A stretch of 64,000 nucleotides of DNA, taken from NCBI GenBank assembly GCA_019321725.1, contig CM033115.1, positions 14,890,673-14,954,672 of the forward strand, in the 5' to 3' direction. Source of the stretch: Paulownia fortunei. Its lineage: Eukaryota; Streptophyta; Magnoliopsida; Lamiales; Paulowniaceae. Position numbers and translations under genes: made by a program. Shown piece after piece: positions 48,370 to 59,948 of this stretch; position 1 is the stretch's first letter; the number at the start of each line of letters is the position of its first letter. The notes under the pieces are model-generated. The model had not been told where the DNA came from, did no database searches, and saw only the letters and a list, made by a program, of their open reading frames with translations.

Positions 48370-49035
48370 CTAAGAACTATTGAATTGTTGCAACATGTAT
48401 AGATGGAGACACAAGCAATATAGTTGTAAAAACTTCCCTTTTGAATGCTTATGCAAACACACAATTCCTAGAGATTTTCTCAAGGAATCAAAATAAAATA
48501 CATATAAAGGTTTGGTAAATATGTCCGCAAGTTGTTTCTCTATTGCAATATAGTTTATCACCATAATTTCATTTTTCAACTAAATTCCTAATGAAATGAA
48601 GATGAATTTTTATATGCTTGATTCTTAAGTGTTGAATGGCGTTTTTAGAAATGTCAATGCCACTTGAATTGTCACAAAAACTATAATTAAGAAAGTGTGG
48701 ATCATTAAAACCTTTTGGTTACTAAACAAAAGTTTCTTCATTTAAAATTTCATTTAGAAAAGCATTTTTTTCATTCATTTGAAATAATTTAAAATTCAAC
48801 AAACATGCTATAATAAAAAATAAACAAATTAACTTTTTGTCTAGCAATTGGTGTAAATGTGTCATCAAAATCAATGTTTTCTATTTGAGTATAGCTTTGA
48901 GCCATCAACCTACTCTTATTTCTTGTAATATTACCAAATTCATCAATTTTATTTTTGAAAAACCATTTGGTTCCTATTACAATAGCATTTCCAGGCCTAG
49001 GCTTAAAGTTTCCACACATCATTCCTAACAAACTA
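48370..49035 (-). pseudogene. Copia reverse transcriptase / RNase H with large internal deletion
   Basis: The RT start (49031-48790) reads NAIVIGTKWFFKNKIDEFG, ITRNKSRLMAQ and IDFDDTFTPIAR. Downstream, KNAFLNEILNEETFV and PKGFNDPHF follow. The frame then jumps near 48683 straight into SFCDNSSGIDISKNAIQHL and IKHIKIHLHFIRNLVEK, the end of RNase H, finishing EKQLADIFTKPL. The central RT, including the YVDD-type site, and most of RNase H are gone (roughly 0.9 kb by family comparison). The copy could not reverse-transcribe itself. Confidence 0.85.
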
Positions 49036-49344
49036 TTCTAACTCTTCTTGCAAGGAAATGACTCAAAATACATCAAGTAAAGTTTTTTTTTAAGTTTTGG
49101 GATCAAATGCAGAGATAAAACACATATATCCTACCATGTCTTGGTAGCTTACCTTAAGCTTTTTGCTTGTTTGCCTACCTTCAGTGAGAGACCCTATGAT
49201 TTGATCAGTGGAATGGTTCTTCTGAACTTTGATTAAGGGTTCTTTCTGAACTATTTCAGTATTGTTAGGATTCTTTATCCCTAGTCCAGTTTCATTTGCT
49301 GCAATATTTTTCCCGGTTGTTGCAACATCAATCTCAGTGGTAAC

Positions 49345-50400
49345 TTAAACATCATTTTGTTCAGTTCTTTTTTCCTCACTAAGTCTAAGAATTTTCTCTT
49401 CTATTGTTTGTCCTGCAGAAATATTAAAATCATCAGTAACAACATTTGAGGATTCCATGACAGTTTGGATTCCAATGTTAAAAACATGATATGCTCTATT
49501 GTTCAAGAAATAAACAAGAAAAATCCTTTTATTACTCTGAGCATCATTTTTTCTTAACTGTTCACAATCATTTAGTATATAGCATGAACAACCAGAGACG
49601 TGAAAGTAGCTAAGATTAGGCTTTTTACCTTTCCAAATCTCATATGGGGTTTTCTTAGTTCCTAGCCTTAAATACACCTAATTGATGGTGTAACATACAG
49701 TGTTGATTGCTTCTGCCCAAAAACAGATGGCTACTCTTTTGGAGTTCGACATTGCCCTAGCCATTTCTTGAAGAGTTTTGTTCTTCCTTTCTACAATACC
49801 ATTTTATTGTCGTGTTTTTGCAGTCAATAATTCATGTGCAATTTCATATTTTTCACAAAAAATTGGTGAAGACAATAATTTTAAACTCCTTACCATGATT
49901 ACTTCTAGTTTTAACTATATTATCAATATTGTTATTCTTTTCATTTACCAATTTTTTGCACAATTTTTTGATCACTTGAAAGGTATCTGATTTTTCTCAA
50001 ATAAAATATATCTAAGTAAATATAGAGAAATCATGAACACACACAAATATATACATATTTCCTCCTGAACTTTCTACCTGTATGGGTCCTATGAGGTTCA
50101 TGTGGAAAAGTTAAAGAGTGCACGATGTACTGATGTGTTGCAACACTTTGTGTATACCCTTCTTTTATTTTCTAAGTTGACATACATCATACACTTCTAG
50201 ATTCTTTTTGTTCAACTTTGACACTCCTAGCATAGCTCTTATATTCACAACCTCAGTTAGATTCTTGAACTTCAAATGTCCTAATTTTTGGTGCCACAAA
50301 TCAGTTTCATCAAGTTTTATGTTGTGACATACATGAGGTTGTTGCAACATATAACAGTTATCAAATGAACAAGAATCAGTTAACACGCACCTGTCAGTTT
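49345..50400 (-). pseudogene. Copia integrase with GAG-pre-integrase domain (decayed)
   Basis: The GAG-pre-integrase part (50386-50165) contains DLWHQKLGHLKFKNL with the two zinc-binding histidines. Of the partner C-x2-C only the second Cys remains (VYDVCQLRK). The core is broken around 50160-49680. The C-terminal piece (49677-49345) reads TKKTPYEIWKGKKPNLSYFH, VSGCSCYILND and a Lys/Arg-rich end, standard for copia integrase. It inserted element DNA into nuclear chromosomes and is now inactive. Confidence 0.85.
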
Positions 50401-50559
50401 TGTCAAATACCTTGCATTTGTCCTTATTAAACTTGACAAATAGATTCTGATCACAAATTTAGCTAATGTTGATCAAATTTGTCTTCAAACCTTCTACATA
50501 GAGCACATTCTTAAGTTTCGGCAGTCCTTCAATATTGAGTACTCATTTTCCAAGTACTC

Positions 50560-51486
50560 ATCCCTTTTCACCATTTCCAAAGGTAACATGTTCTTCATTC
50601 ACACTTTAATAGCGTTTCAATTTTTTCCTATCTCTTGTCATATGTTTGGAACATCCACTATCAAAATATCAAGTGTCATTAGTACAGGCTTTTAAAGAAA
50701 TGTCTTTTACAAAACATCTAAGATCTAACTTTTTAATCTAAATTCTTCTTTGAAATTCATTTTTCAAGTCAATTTTGATCTTAAAAGTTTGGTGCAACAA
50801 TTAAGATTTATGTTGCAACATTGAGGAAGTAGATGAACCAAAATACATATCATTCCTTAAAGCCTTCTTAAGCTAAAACATCTTGGTCGGATACAAATAG
50901 AAATAAACCTTTTTAGCTTGGGTTTGTGAAAAACTATTTTTTCGTTTTTATCAAAAATTAGTTGAGCAGGTTTTGTTTTCTTTACAAAAATAGTTTTTGA
51001 AGTTGAAAACTCGTCAGTGTATCTCAAACAGTGATAATCACTACATGGTTTTCTAATGGAGAGAATTACATCTAGTTTTTTCTTACCAAAATCAAGTTTC
51101 ATCATCTTTTGAGTATGAAACAATTTCTTCTCAGTTTCTTAAATTTTTCTATCCTTTCCAGCAACAAGGTTCGTAAACTCAAGCATTTCTACTTTCATTA
51201 ACTTATTTTCCTTATTTAATATGATAATTTGTTTCTCAAGTTACTTATTGATTTTACATATCTCAAACCACTTTTAAAATATTTTATTATATATTTGCTG
51301 AATTTCCTTGATGATGCGCTCTTCCTCATCACTATCAATTTCTAAATCTGAATTCTGGACATCCTTCTCACCTGTAACAGTAGATGAAGTCAGACGTGTT
51401 GCATTATACATAACTGTTGGAACATACCTTCGATTTGTTTCAACATGTTCATGATGGTTGTTCATCATCTTAGAGCTGAATGTCAT
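50560..51486 (-). pseudogene. Copia gag C-terminal linker and aspartic protease (decayed)
   Basis: Pieces at 51486-51274 and 51123-50857 (SIRKPCSDYHCLRYTDE, KTIFVKKTKP) match the linker downstream of the zinc knuckle. The protease site near 50655-50640 reads YFDSGCSKHMTRDR with the catalytic Asp-Ser-Gly intact. The Trp usually before YFDSG is a stop codon. The protease normally processes Gag-Pol inside the particle. Confidence 0.75.
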
Positions 51487-51489
51487 ATG

Positions 51490-52470
51490 ATAATTTTCTC
51501 AACTTCTTTCAGATTCCTCATCACTTCAACTAGTAATCAGATACTTGTATATCCGTTTGAGAGTATTGACATATTCTGTTTGGATATGTCCAAACCCTTC
51601 ACATTCACGGCAATGAATCCTTCTACTTTTCTTGTTATCAGAAAAATTAAAATCAGTTATATCATTTTGTGAATTGAAAGGCTTACTAGAATTTGGCTTG
51701 ATTTGAGTTTTCATTCATCGTTTTGAGGAACTTCCCAAAATTTCTTGCCACAAGAGCCATAAAATCTGATATATTATCATCATCATCTAGTTCTGATGTT
51801 GATTTTATGGAACTTCAGCTTGAAAGCAATATTTTTTCTTTTGTTTCTCATGTTGTGACTGAGATTCAATTCAAATATTTGTAAGGATCCTTTCAACTCA
51901 TCCAGTTTCATATTTTCAATGTCCTAGGATCCTTCAATTGCGATGACCTTATACGCAAATCTTTCTGGTAGTAACTTTAAAGCTTTTCTCACAAGTTTAA
52001 AATCTGAAGATTTTTCATCAAGTGCTTAGGCTTCGTTGCTATGTCACATAGCTTTATATTGAAAGTGACAATTATCTCACTCTCCTCCATTCTAAGATCT
52101 TCAAATCTTGAGGCTAAAATTTGGAGTTTTAACATTCGCACTGTTGTTATTCCTTCATAAGCAGTTTGGAGAATTTCCCAAGCCTTCTTTACACTCTCAC
52201 ATGTTGCAATCAATCTGAATTGATTAACATCAACAACACTAAAAATTGCATTTAGAGTCTTCGAGTTATAATTTGTAATTTTCTCCTCCTTAGTGTTCCA
52301 TTGATCTTCCGACTTAAGAACTTCCTCTTTCTATTCATTTGTCAGTATAGGATGTTTCCACCCTGTTATAACAGCACACCAAGCCTGTTAATCTATAGAT
52401 TTAATGTAGGCTCATATCTTTACCTTTTAGTATGAGTAATTTGATCCTTCCAACAGTAGAGGCTCACAAA
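51490..52470 (-). pseudogene. Copia gag with zinc knuckle (decayed)
   Basis: The capsid-like part (52213-51989) reads CESVKKAWEILQTAYEG, MLKLQILASRFEDLRMEE and FNIKLCDIA, a clear UBN2-type gag. The zinc knuckle near 51600 reads CRECEGFGHIQTEY; the fourth ligand of the C-x2-C-x4-H-x4-C pattern, normally Cys, is Tyr. Frames are broken by several stops. Gag packages element RNA in the cytoplasm. Confidence 0.8.
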
Positions 52471-52533
52471 GATAGTCCATTCCTGCACGTTAAACATATT
52501 AGTTCCCAAAATCTTACTAAGTATATCTAGTGA

Positions 52534-52551
52534 CCAGCTCTTGATGCCAAT
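52534..52551 (-). other. Primer-binding site (initiator tRNA-Met type)
   Basis: Immediately after the 5' LTR the minus strand reads ATTGGCATCAAGAGCTGG, a decayed form of the TGGTATCAGAGC site used by most plant copia elements. Confidence 0.7.
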
Positions 52552-53403
52552 TGATAGATTTGTTTTAGTGTTATTACCAACTTTACTTATTAATTAAATT
52601 TAATTATTGTAACAATTGGATAATTTGTTGCAATAAGTGAAAGACAGTAAAGTAAACGACATACAAGATTTTTATGTGCTTCAAATACAAATCCACATTA
52701 CATGCACAAGGCCACCACCTGCAATGAATACTTCACTAGTTACAATAATAGGACTTATTCAAAACGTAAAGACTCTCTCTTTACTAATGATGCCATTCTT
52801 GAATAAATCAATTAATAAAATTTCAGCGAGATCCCCTCGATTTTTAAATTTGCATTGTTGAATTCCTTTTAATGCTGAAATCTCTTTAGATGACGATCGA
52901 TCTTCTCCCGAAGATCTTCAAAATTCTTCTCCCAAAGAATTACGCCTATCTTCCAAAAGGCTCTCCCTCTTCTCCAGAAGAGAGAACAAAAACGAGATCA
53001 ATCTCAGAGCTTGAAGCCGTGCGCATCTTCTCTCAAAAATGCATTACTTCTTCTTGTTCTTTGAGGTTTTATGCAACATCAATTAAGTTCGAATCTTCAA
53101 TTCAAAAGTGTCCAGATACGCTGCATAAATAATACAAGACATGTCAAGATACTTTGCTTATCAGTAAAATATCTCAACTTATATTGTAAATAAAATCTTC
53201 AAATCTTTCCATTAATACAATCCAATTAAATCTGCAGAAGATAAGCAAGACAATTAATTCATATAAGTTAAATTAATAAAATCAATTAAATCTTGTACAA
53301 AATAACAAGTTGTCAATCAATGCTAACTAATCAAATCATAATTAATTATAATCTCATCATAATCATAATTATAGTTTTATCATAATTAATTATGATCCTA
53401 GCA
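52552..53403 (-). repeat. 5' LTR of the copia element
   Basis: Minus strand TGCTAGGATC...AATCTATCA, 852 bp. It contains purine/pyrimidine blocks 'cgatcttctcccgaagatct' and 'ggctctccctcttctcc' shared with the other LTR. Confidence 0.9.
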
Positions 53404-53552
53404 TAATGATTTAAATTATAAGCTTGTTGCATCTGAAGACATTCATATATCATATTAAACACTAGAAGTGGAGTTTTTTTGTGAGAAAGAGTACCTGTGA
53501 TATGCTATCTCATTGTTCAATTTATTTGGGGTTGAACTCATACAAAGGTCCT

Positions 53553-53554
<2 letters not shown>

Positions 53555-53610
<56 letters not shown>

Positions 53611-53628
53611 TGTATATATATATGTATG
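53555..53628 (+). repeat. Compound microsatellite (TA)n(TATG)n
   Basis: A pure TA run, then TATG repeats, then TA again. Open frames across it are artefacts. Confidence 0.9.
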
Positions 53629-54684
53629 TATCCATATATAAATATGTATTTCAAAATTCTGACTTAAATTCCAAACTTGTCCAATAAAATGATCTTAAGG
53701 TACAAGGCATCTAAAGATTCTCCAACATATACTTAAATATATCGAAATCTACTATAACAATTCGTTATGAGCAAATTCTAGTAAACAAGCCCATAAAACC
53801 AATATATGAAAACTCCAAAATAAGGGTCTTTGTTAGTTAAATTCTTAAGCCAGAACAACACCTTCAATTAAACTTCTTTGGTTTCAAGACTAAACGATGT
53901 ATTTGAAAAATATTAGCAAATGTAAGCTGCATAACCAATAAGAAATTCATGGAATGCCTTCCCGAATCAAGTACAAATTCAAAAAAAATTATAACTAAAT
54001 ACATTCAATATCATCAATGAGCAAAGAATTCATATAGATAAGCAATAAACAGTTAACCATCGTTTCTTTTTCTGGCTAGAAATAATCATGCATCGTATCC
54101 TTTTTCAGGTTTCTCAGACAATTTTAAGTTATAAAGATATGTGCCTCCTAACTACTGACTAAATGATAAAATCTTGTTGGTTTGTGTGGTAATAAGCGAT
54201 CTTGTGGTGGAGGCTCTGAGTATGAGTCGAGTCACCATTGAATGGTGATGTTTGGACTGCCATAAAGGGCAAACGAATTTAGTTGTTGTGTTACTATTAA
54301 TTACAGTTTTTAGCACACCGACAAGAACTCGATCTTACAAATGTAAAAACTGATTTTTTTATCCACTTAACATTTGCACAATAGAATTTGAAGTTAGATG
54401 GTTCTAAATTTTGATCCGAGTCATATTTGGTGATTTCTCTATTTGTCCAAATGTTGGCTTTAGGCCTAATTCAATGTGTTTTAAATGAGTTCTTTAATTA
54501 AAGTTCTTCTTAAAAGAAAATTAGTCCACGAAATCACACCATAAACCTTATTCAAGCGTATTAAGAATTGTGCCACTTCGTCTAATCCCATGACTTAGAG
54601 GATTGTGCCACCTTATCTAAATCCCATTACTTTAGATTATATAAAATTAATTTATCTTTCAAATCTACAAGAAACCCTCAAAAC

Positions 54685-54715
54685 CCTCCTCCGTCCTCCG
54701 TCCTCCGTCCTCCCC
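54685..54715 (+). repeat. CCTCCGT minisatellite, about four copies
   Basis: CCTCCGT repeats in tandem, unusual for its GC content in this AT-rich setting. Confidence 0.8.
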
Positions 54716-55720
54716 ACTGCAATAAAAAACAAAATAAAACAAAACAAAACAGACAAATACCAGCATTAGGAGTATATTAGAGCAAATCAATTGATTGGAC
54801 GAAGAACTTTGTTGTTTATATAGTAGAAATCAAAAAGTTACATACTAAAAATCCAGCAATCTATTTGCCAAAAAAAAATTCTAAACTATTAAAACTATTA
54901 CAATGAAATGGAAAGTAATATGTAAAGGCTTTTTAGATTCGTAACCATGTGTAGACTAATCGTTTATTTATTCAACAATCTTTAATGATATTTGAAGAGA
55001 TTTGTGGTGTGTGAAATTTGTGTACAGCTAGATCATAGTTAGAAATTGGGATTTGGGAATAATTCGTAAACTCTTAAAATTTATAATTCAAATATTATCA
55101 AGGATAGTTAGGAAAAAAACTCGATAAAATCTTGTTTACATAACAAAATTCATCTTTAAAATTGATGACTAATTCGGGAATATATCTATACAAAGTACCT
55201 AATTAATTGTATAAAGATAATGTATTTTATTTTTTTTAGAGGAAGTTCAAATCAAAGGGGAGGAGAAGAATGGGAAAAAATGGATTTGAACCCCTACCTC
55301 ACATAATGCATTTATATATGAAGGTTGTCAAGAAAAATTATATTATCTAGTAATATATATACATATATATTGAGAAAAATAAAAAATAAGTTAATATAAT
55401 ATAATCTTATTAAATTAAGAATAAAATTTAAAAATAATTCATTTTATTATTGATAAATTCGGGAGGTTTTGCCATATTACTTTTGTACGAAAGATATAAA
55501 GAAAATTCCAACTTTTTACGAAAATATTGTATTTTATTCGAGTTGTTTTTAAAAATTTAAGTAATTTTAATATTGTAACTCTAATAATTATCCAATAAAA
55601 TTGTAGGCAGGCCAATGTCATTGTTTGACCTAGTTTTTCATTAGAAATATACTTCTTTTTTATTTGAATTCATAAATTCTCACATAATTATTTATTTAGC
55701 TTATTCTTGAAGGAGTTTGA

Positions 55721-55920
55721 CTAGTCTTCAACGGAGATGCTAAGTATGACTCCAATGCATTTCAAGCATCACGACTAATATTAGTAAAATATTGAAAAGC
55801 GTTGAAATAGATGAAAAGTTCTAGTCTTCAATGGAGATATTAAATATGACTCCAATGAATTCTAAGCATCACGAATAGTATTAGTATAATAGTGAAAAAT
55901 ATTGAGGATATAAATTTCAA
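55721..55920 (+). repeat. 100-bp tandem duplication
   Basis: CTAGTCTTCAACGGAGATGC (55721) recurs as 'ctagtcttcaatggagatat' at 55821. Both are followed by 'atgactccaatg', 'aagcatcacga' and 'tattagta' in the same spacing. Confidence 0.85.
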
Positions 55921-55924
55921 CATG

Positions 55925-58630
55925 AAGCATAGAAAAAGGCAACTAATCACTATGAGAAAATTAATCGAGATTTTAGAAGGTGGAATCAACCTGCACAACT
56001 TTATAAAAAATGATATTTCATGAGTAAGCATCAATCTTTATTTAAAAATGATGTTTCACGAGTAAAGATCAACTTTATATAGAAATGATGTTCATACCAA
56101 AAATTGAAATTAATATTGTTGAACAAGAGTTTAATGTTGGGAAGAAATTAAATATTACTATGATATTTTTTGTGGCACAAATATTGAAAAACGAGTCTTT
56201 GTATTGTTTACTTGAAAGAGTGACAATGTTGTTGGAAGGTTGCAAAGTCAATTCACTATGTGACCATCACTTATTCCTACTTCGGAACTAAAACAACTTG
56301 GTTTATACCACCCCACGAAGTTGGGAATAAAATTTGATATGCTTCACATGTAACCCCTATGAATTTCACTATTATATATTAGAAATGAAACCATTTCATA
56401 AAATACTAGTTTGTTCATATGTGTATTCAGTTTCATCACAACAAAAAAGGGCTAGGGCTAGTCAAACCAAGCTAAATAGTCTACTATCACTAGGCCCACC
56501 AACAAAGATAGATGTTTTTAATTCATGTTAATTATCAAAACAAATCATAATTTAAGGTGCCAAGAGTTTTTCTTCAAATTGGTCACAATGGCATTGATGT
56601 GTGGAGAACAGAGAGTAAAAATTATCATCTCCTGCATAAGAGATAAAGTTTGGTATTCTTCTTCAATCTTGTATACCAACTTTGTTTATAAATGATACCC
56701 CTGTTTATTCATAATTTCCACCATACAGATCAGATTGATAATATGGGATCTAATTGTTGGGATTGGTATTCCACAACCTTCCCACCTCTTATCTTTCTAA
56801 AATGTTCTAGTTACAATTATTCTCATACATTCTTAAAAATTTGTAAAGGTTGAGGAATAGTCTTCTTTAAACCTATGTCTTCACCCTTCAAATTTATTGA
56901 CGCCCTTGCACAAGGTTCCTACGCCTTCGTGTTTTCTTGCACTTTTATATATATATATATATATATATATAATTGTGTTCGGATCACTTCTTGGTTGTCT
57001 AAGGCCCCCTTTAGGTGTTTTACATTCAGCTAAAACTCAGGTTGCGACTACAAGCCTCTAAAATTGGAACTCCATTGATCGATTGTATTATATTTATGTA
57101 TAACCAAATGTTGGTAAAATATACTTAATATTAGAAAATTCTATTAAGCTATATAATAAGAATATATCGGAAGAAACAACACATCAATTGGGATGGGACT
57201 AGTAAAAAAGAAAAGGTGTTAAAAATATGACCTTAAGAAGCATGATGTGACTAGGAAGCAAAAAATTATAGAACAAAATATAATTTTTGAGCAATGCGCA
57301 AACTAAATAAATAGGCCTTCAAACATTTGAATTTGGGCATAAAATATGCTACTATCCTATGAACCCTACTCATTATCACGACTTTGGAGGTTCACTCGTA
57401 ATTACTTTTTAATTATTGAGGTATCGACCAAAGGGCTTATTGAATTGCATAGTATGCTTTGCATGGTCGTTTGACAAAGAAATGGTTGGGGGTTTGGCAC
57501 AATATTGGGAAAAGTTTTTTGAAATGCGATTATGGAGGATGAGTAGAAATTTGAAGAACTTTTGTTTGTTGGGAAGCAAATCACCTTGATTGTAATTATA
57601 AGATCTCTTTAGTAATGTTGTTTATACGAGAACATAATTGGTTGAGTTAACTAAAAATTATCATGAGTCAAATTAGGTCAAATTAGGTCCATATTCTATT
57701 CCATCATTGTACAACAAATACCAAATAGATTAAAACGTATAAGAGGGCTTCATGAAGTTAGCATAATATCACGATTTCACCAGTATTTTACTCCAAAATT
57801 GTTAGTTCAAATTAATCATTTCACGGCAAAGTCAAAAAAATGCATTGAAATATTTTTTTTATTATTGTTAATTGTGAATACATTACTGTAAATAATATCA
57901 GTTTCAGTACCATTAACAAAAGTAGTACCAGTATTTATAACAAAAGTTATATTATTATTTACAACAAAAGTATCAAATGTCGTGTTTTTATTATTAGCAA
58001 TAATAAAAAAATATTACAATAAATTATTCTTGATTTTTGCATGGAAAGATAGGGAAAAACATGATGGCGGCTAACGAAGAGTATTCTACTAAAATTTTGA
58101 TTTGAAATGACACTGAGAAAGTAAAATATTATAATAAATATTAATTGAGATGTCAAAATATATAAATAAATATTAATTGAGAGGGCAAAATATATAAAAT
58201 TTACTTTTGGAGGGTAAAGTATCAAAATGATTAATTTGAAGAGGCAAAGCGTTTAAAATTTATCTTATTAAGGGATAATGTTTCAAAATTGCCAAATTTA
58301 GAGGGTGAATTTCCATTTACCCTACTTTTTATTACTTTAGTTTTAGAAATTTTAATTACTTATTAATTATTCTTTTACATTATAATGAAAAAATCATTTT
58401 CCCTAGGCCTTGTCACAGGATAAAAACTAGTTACAAAAATTTGAAATGAAGTTGAGGTGCAAAATAGTCAAATTTCTTTGAAAGCATTATATATAATGAG
58501 ATAACGATAATTTCATTCAAAAATTTAGTCCGAGGTAAGTTTCACATTTAAGTTTAGGGGGATAAATACACATGTCAAATAGTTAAGGTTTCTTATCATA
58601 ACTTCAAATGCAAAATCATTTCTTCTAGTA
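55925..58630. other. Intergenic, no gene confirmed
   Basis: Short open frames occur (for example 56085-56291 plus and 57415-57590 plus), but none matches a family I know. A (TA)n run lies at 56947-56972. 'gagggcaaaatatataaaat' and 'gagggtaaagtatcaaaa' phrases (58140-58320) look like an old element end. Confidence 0.4.
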
Positions 58631-58640
58631 AAAAATACCA

Positions 58641-58880
58641 GAAAAATTATAGTTCTGGTCCCTTAGCTTTGCCACTAAGAATATTTCAGTCCCTCATCTT
58701 TTACAAGTAATATATTTAGTCCTTTATGATAATTTATACACACATTTAGTGCCCGCCTGTTAAGATTTCTTATATGTTCACTAGTTGAAGCATAACAGGC
58801 TAAACCTATAACTCAAAAAACATAGGGACTAGAATCATTTTAGTGGCAAATTAGATCAGGGATTAAAGCTATTATTTTCC
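58641..58880 (+). mobile_element. MITE with ~22-bp inverted termini (240 bp)
   Basis: GAAAAATTATAGTTCTGGTCCC at the left matches the reverse complement of the right end (GGAAAATAATAGCTTTAATCCC) at 16 of 22 positions. A second inner pair ('tttgccactaa'/'ttagtggcaaa') is also inverted. No target duplication is clear, so the superfamily is open; the phrases resemble Mutator-type termini. Confidence 0.55.
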
Positions 58881-58884
58881 ATAA

Positions 58885-59948
58885 TATTTCTTAGGATTTA
58901 CTATTCTAGTTTTTATCGAGAATTTTACTTCGACCCTACCAAATCATTATTTGTATGCACAATAAGAGTCTCAAAATAATTGCTAGATAAAGGCAGGCGA
59001 AGAATGTAAAACGTGAAAAAAGATTGATATAGACCATCTAACAGAAATAGTGTGAAAAAAATAGAGTTGCAACCCACCACAAAAAAATACAATAAAACAT
59101 GGGGTATTAGCTCTTTGTTATATAGCCAAAGTTTTCAATTAAGAAAATTGATGGAGCTTGTGATTGATCCAAAATAAAGTGGACAATGGAATATGTCTAA
59201 CTGCAAAGAGTAAGGCTGTTTTCCATAAACAAAATTCGTGCTATCTTTGTCTCAGAACCAGAACTAGTATGATCAATAATTGGACAACGGATGAATTGAG
59301 AGTCTGAAGGTGAGAAAAAACTGTAGTGGTTATATGGTGATGAATGATCCCATAATCAATAATGAAGTAAATTTATGACGCATATTGAAAGAAGAAGAAG
59401 AGAGATGGGAGGTCCCGGCGGTGGGCGGGAATAAGAAGAAGAGAGATAGGAAAATGAGATGAATAAATTTAAATAAAATGATAGTCTAAAATTTAGAGAG
59501 TGATAATTTCTAAAAAGTTCATTTATTATGGAATGACCCAAATAGAATAATCAAAGCTTTTGGAATATCAAAGAAGAAACACAGTAGATAAGCAATTAAT
59601 TATGGTGTAAATCAATGAAATATGTTTTTCAATTCTAAAGTAAAACATACTAAAAGCAAATTCGCTAATTTTAGAGTGGGGAAAACAAATTTATCACATT
59701 AGATATGGTGAAAATTTTCAATCTTATAATGCATATTAAGTATGTTCCAACATAGATCACAGAACGCACCACTTGTTCTCTAGCAAAGAGATAGGGAGCA
59801 AATACACAGCGAACAAACATTGCACAAATTAAAATTGAGTTACGCTAGTTGAGAAACACCGTGATTATGAACATCGAAAGAAAAGAGCCAAGTAACTAAA
59901 AGACATCTGCATGCATGCAGGATAGACTTCACAACTGTATCACCAGAT
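58885..59948. other. Downstream region of the VASt gene, no other gene
   Basis: AT-rich. A GAAGAAGAAGAG-type purine stretch with a short GC-rich core (GGTCCCGGCGGTGGGCGGG, 59411-59429) stands out near 59385-59450. The 3' untranslated region of the minus-strand gene should lie at its right end. Confidence 0.4.

Larger units (their letters stand above)
44482..53408 (-). mobile_element. Ty1/copia retrotransposon with both LTRs and target duplication (Sirevirus-like)
   Basis: Two LTRs (44487-45325 and 52552-53403) in the same orientation bound a 7.2-kb interior. The perfect 5-bp repeat TAATG lies outside both (44482-44486, 53404-53408). Coding runs on the minus strand in the copia order gag, protease, integrase, RT, RNase H, all broken. 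After RNase H there is an unusually long 3-kb region with an envelope-like frame, which points to the Sirevirus group. By eye the LTRs differ at roughly one base in seven to ten, so the insertion is old. The palindrome TGTTGCAACA recurs nine times in the element. Confidence 0.9.
53409..55400. other. Intergenic, with microsatellites
   Basis: Contains (TA)n(TATG)n at 53555-53628 and a short CCTCCGT repeat of about four copies at 54685-54715, followed by AAAACA repeats. GGATTTGAACCCC at 55282 resembles an inverted pol III B box but has no A box. No gene was recognised. Confidence 0.5.

Noticed and set aside
55240..55310. GGATTTGAACCCC read as an inverted tRNA/SINE B box
   Set aside because: No A box, tail or flanking duplication was found.
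57415..57590. Open plus-strand frame with LAQYWEKFFEMRLWRMSRNL
   Set aside because: Looks protein-like but is isolated, without start context, splice partners or a recognisable family.
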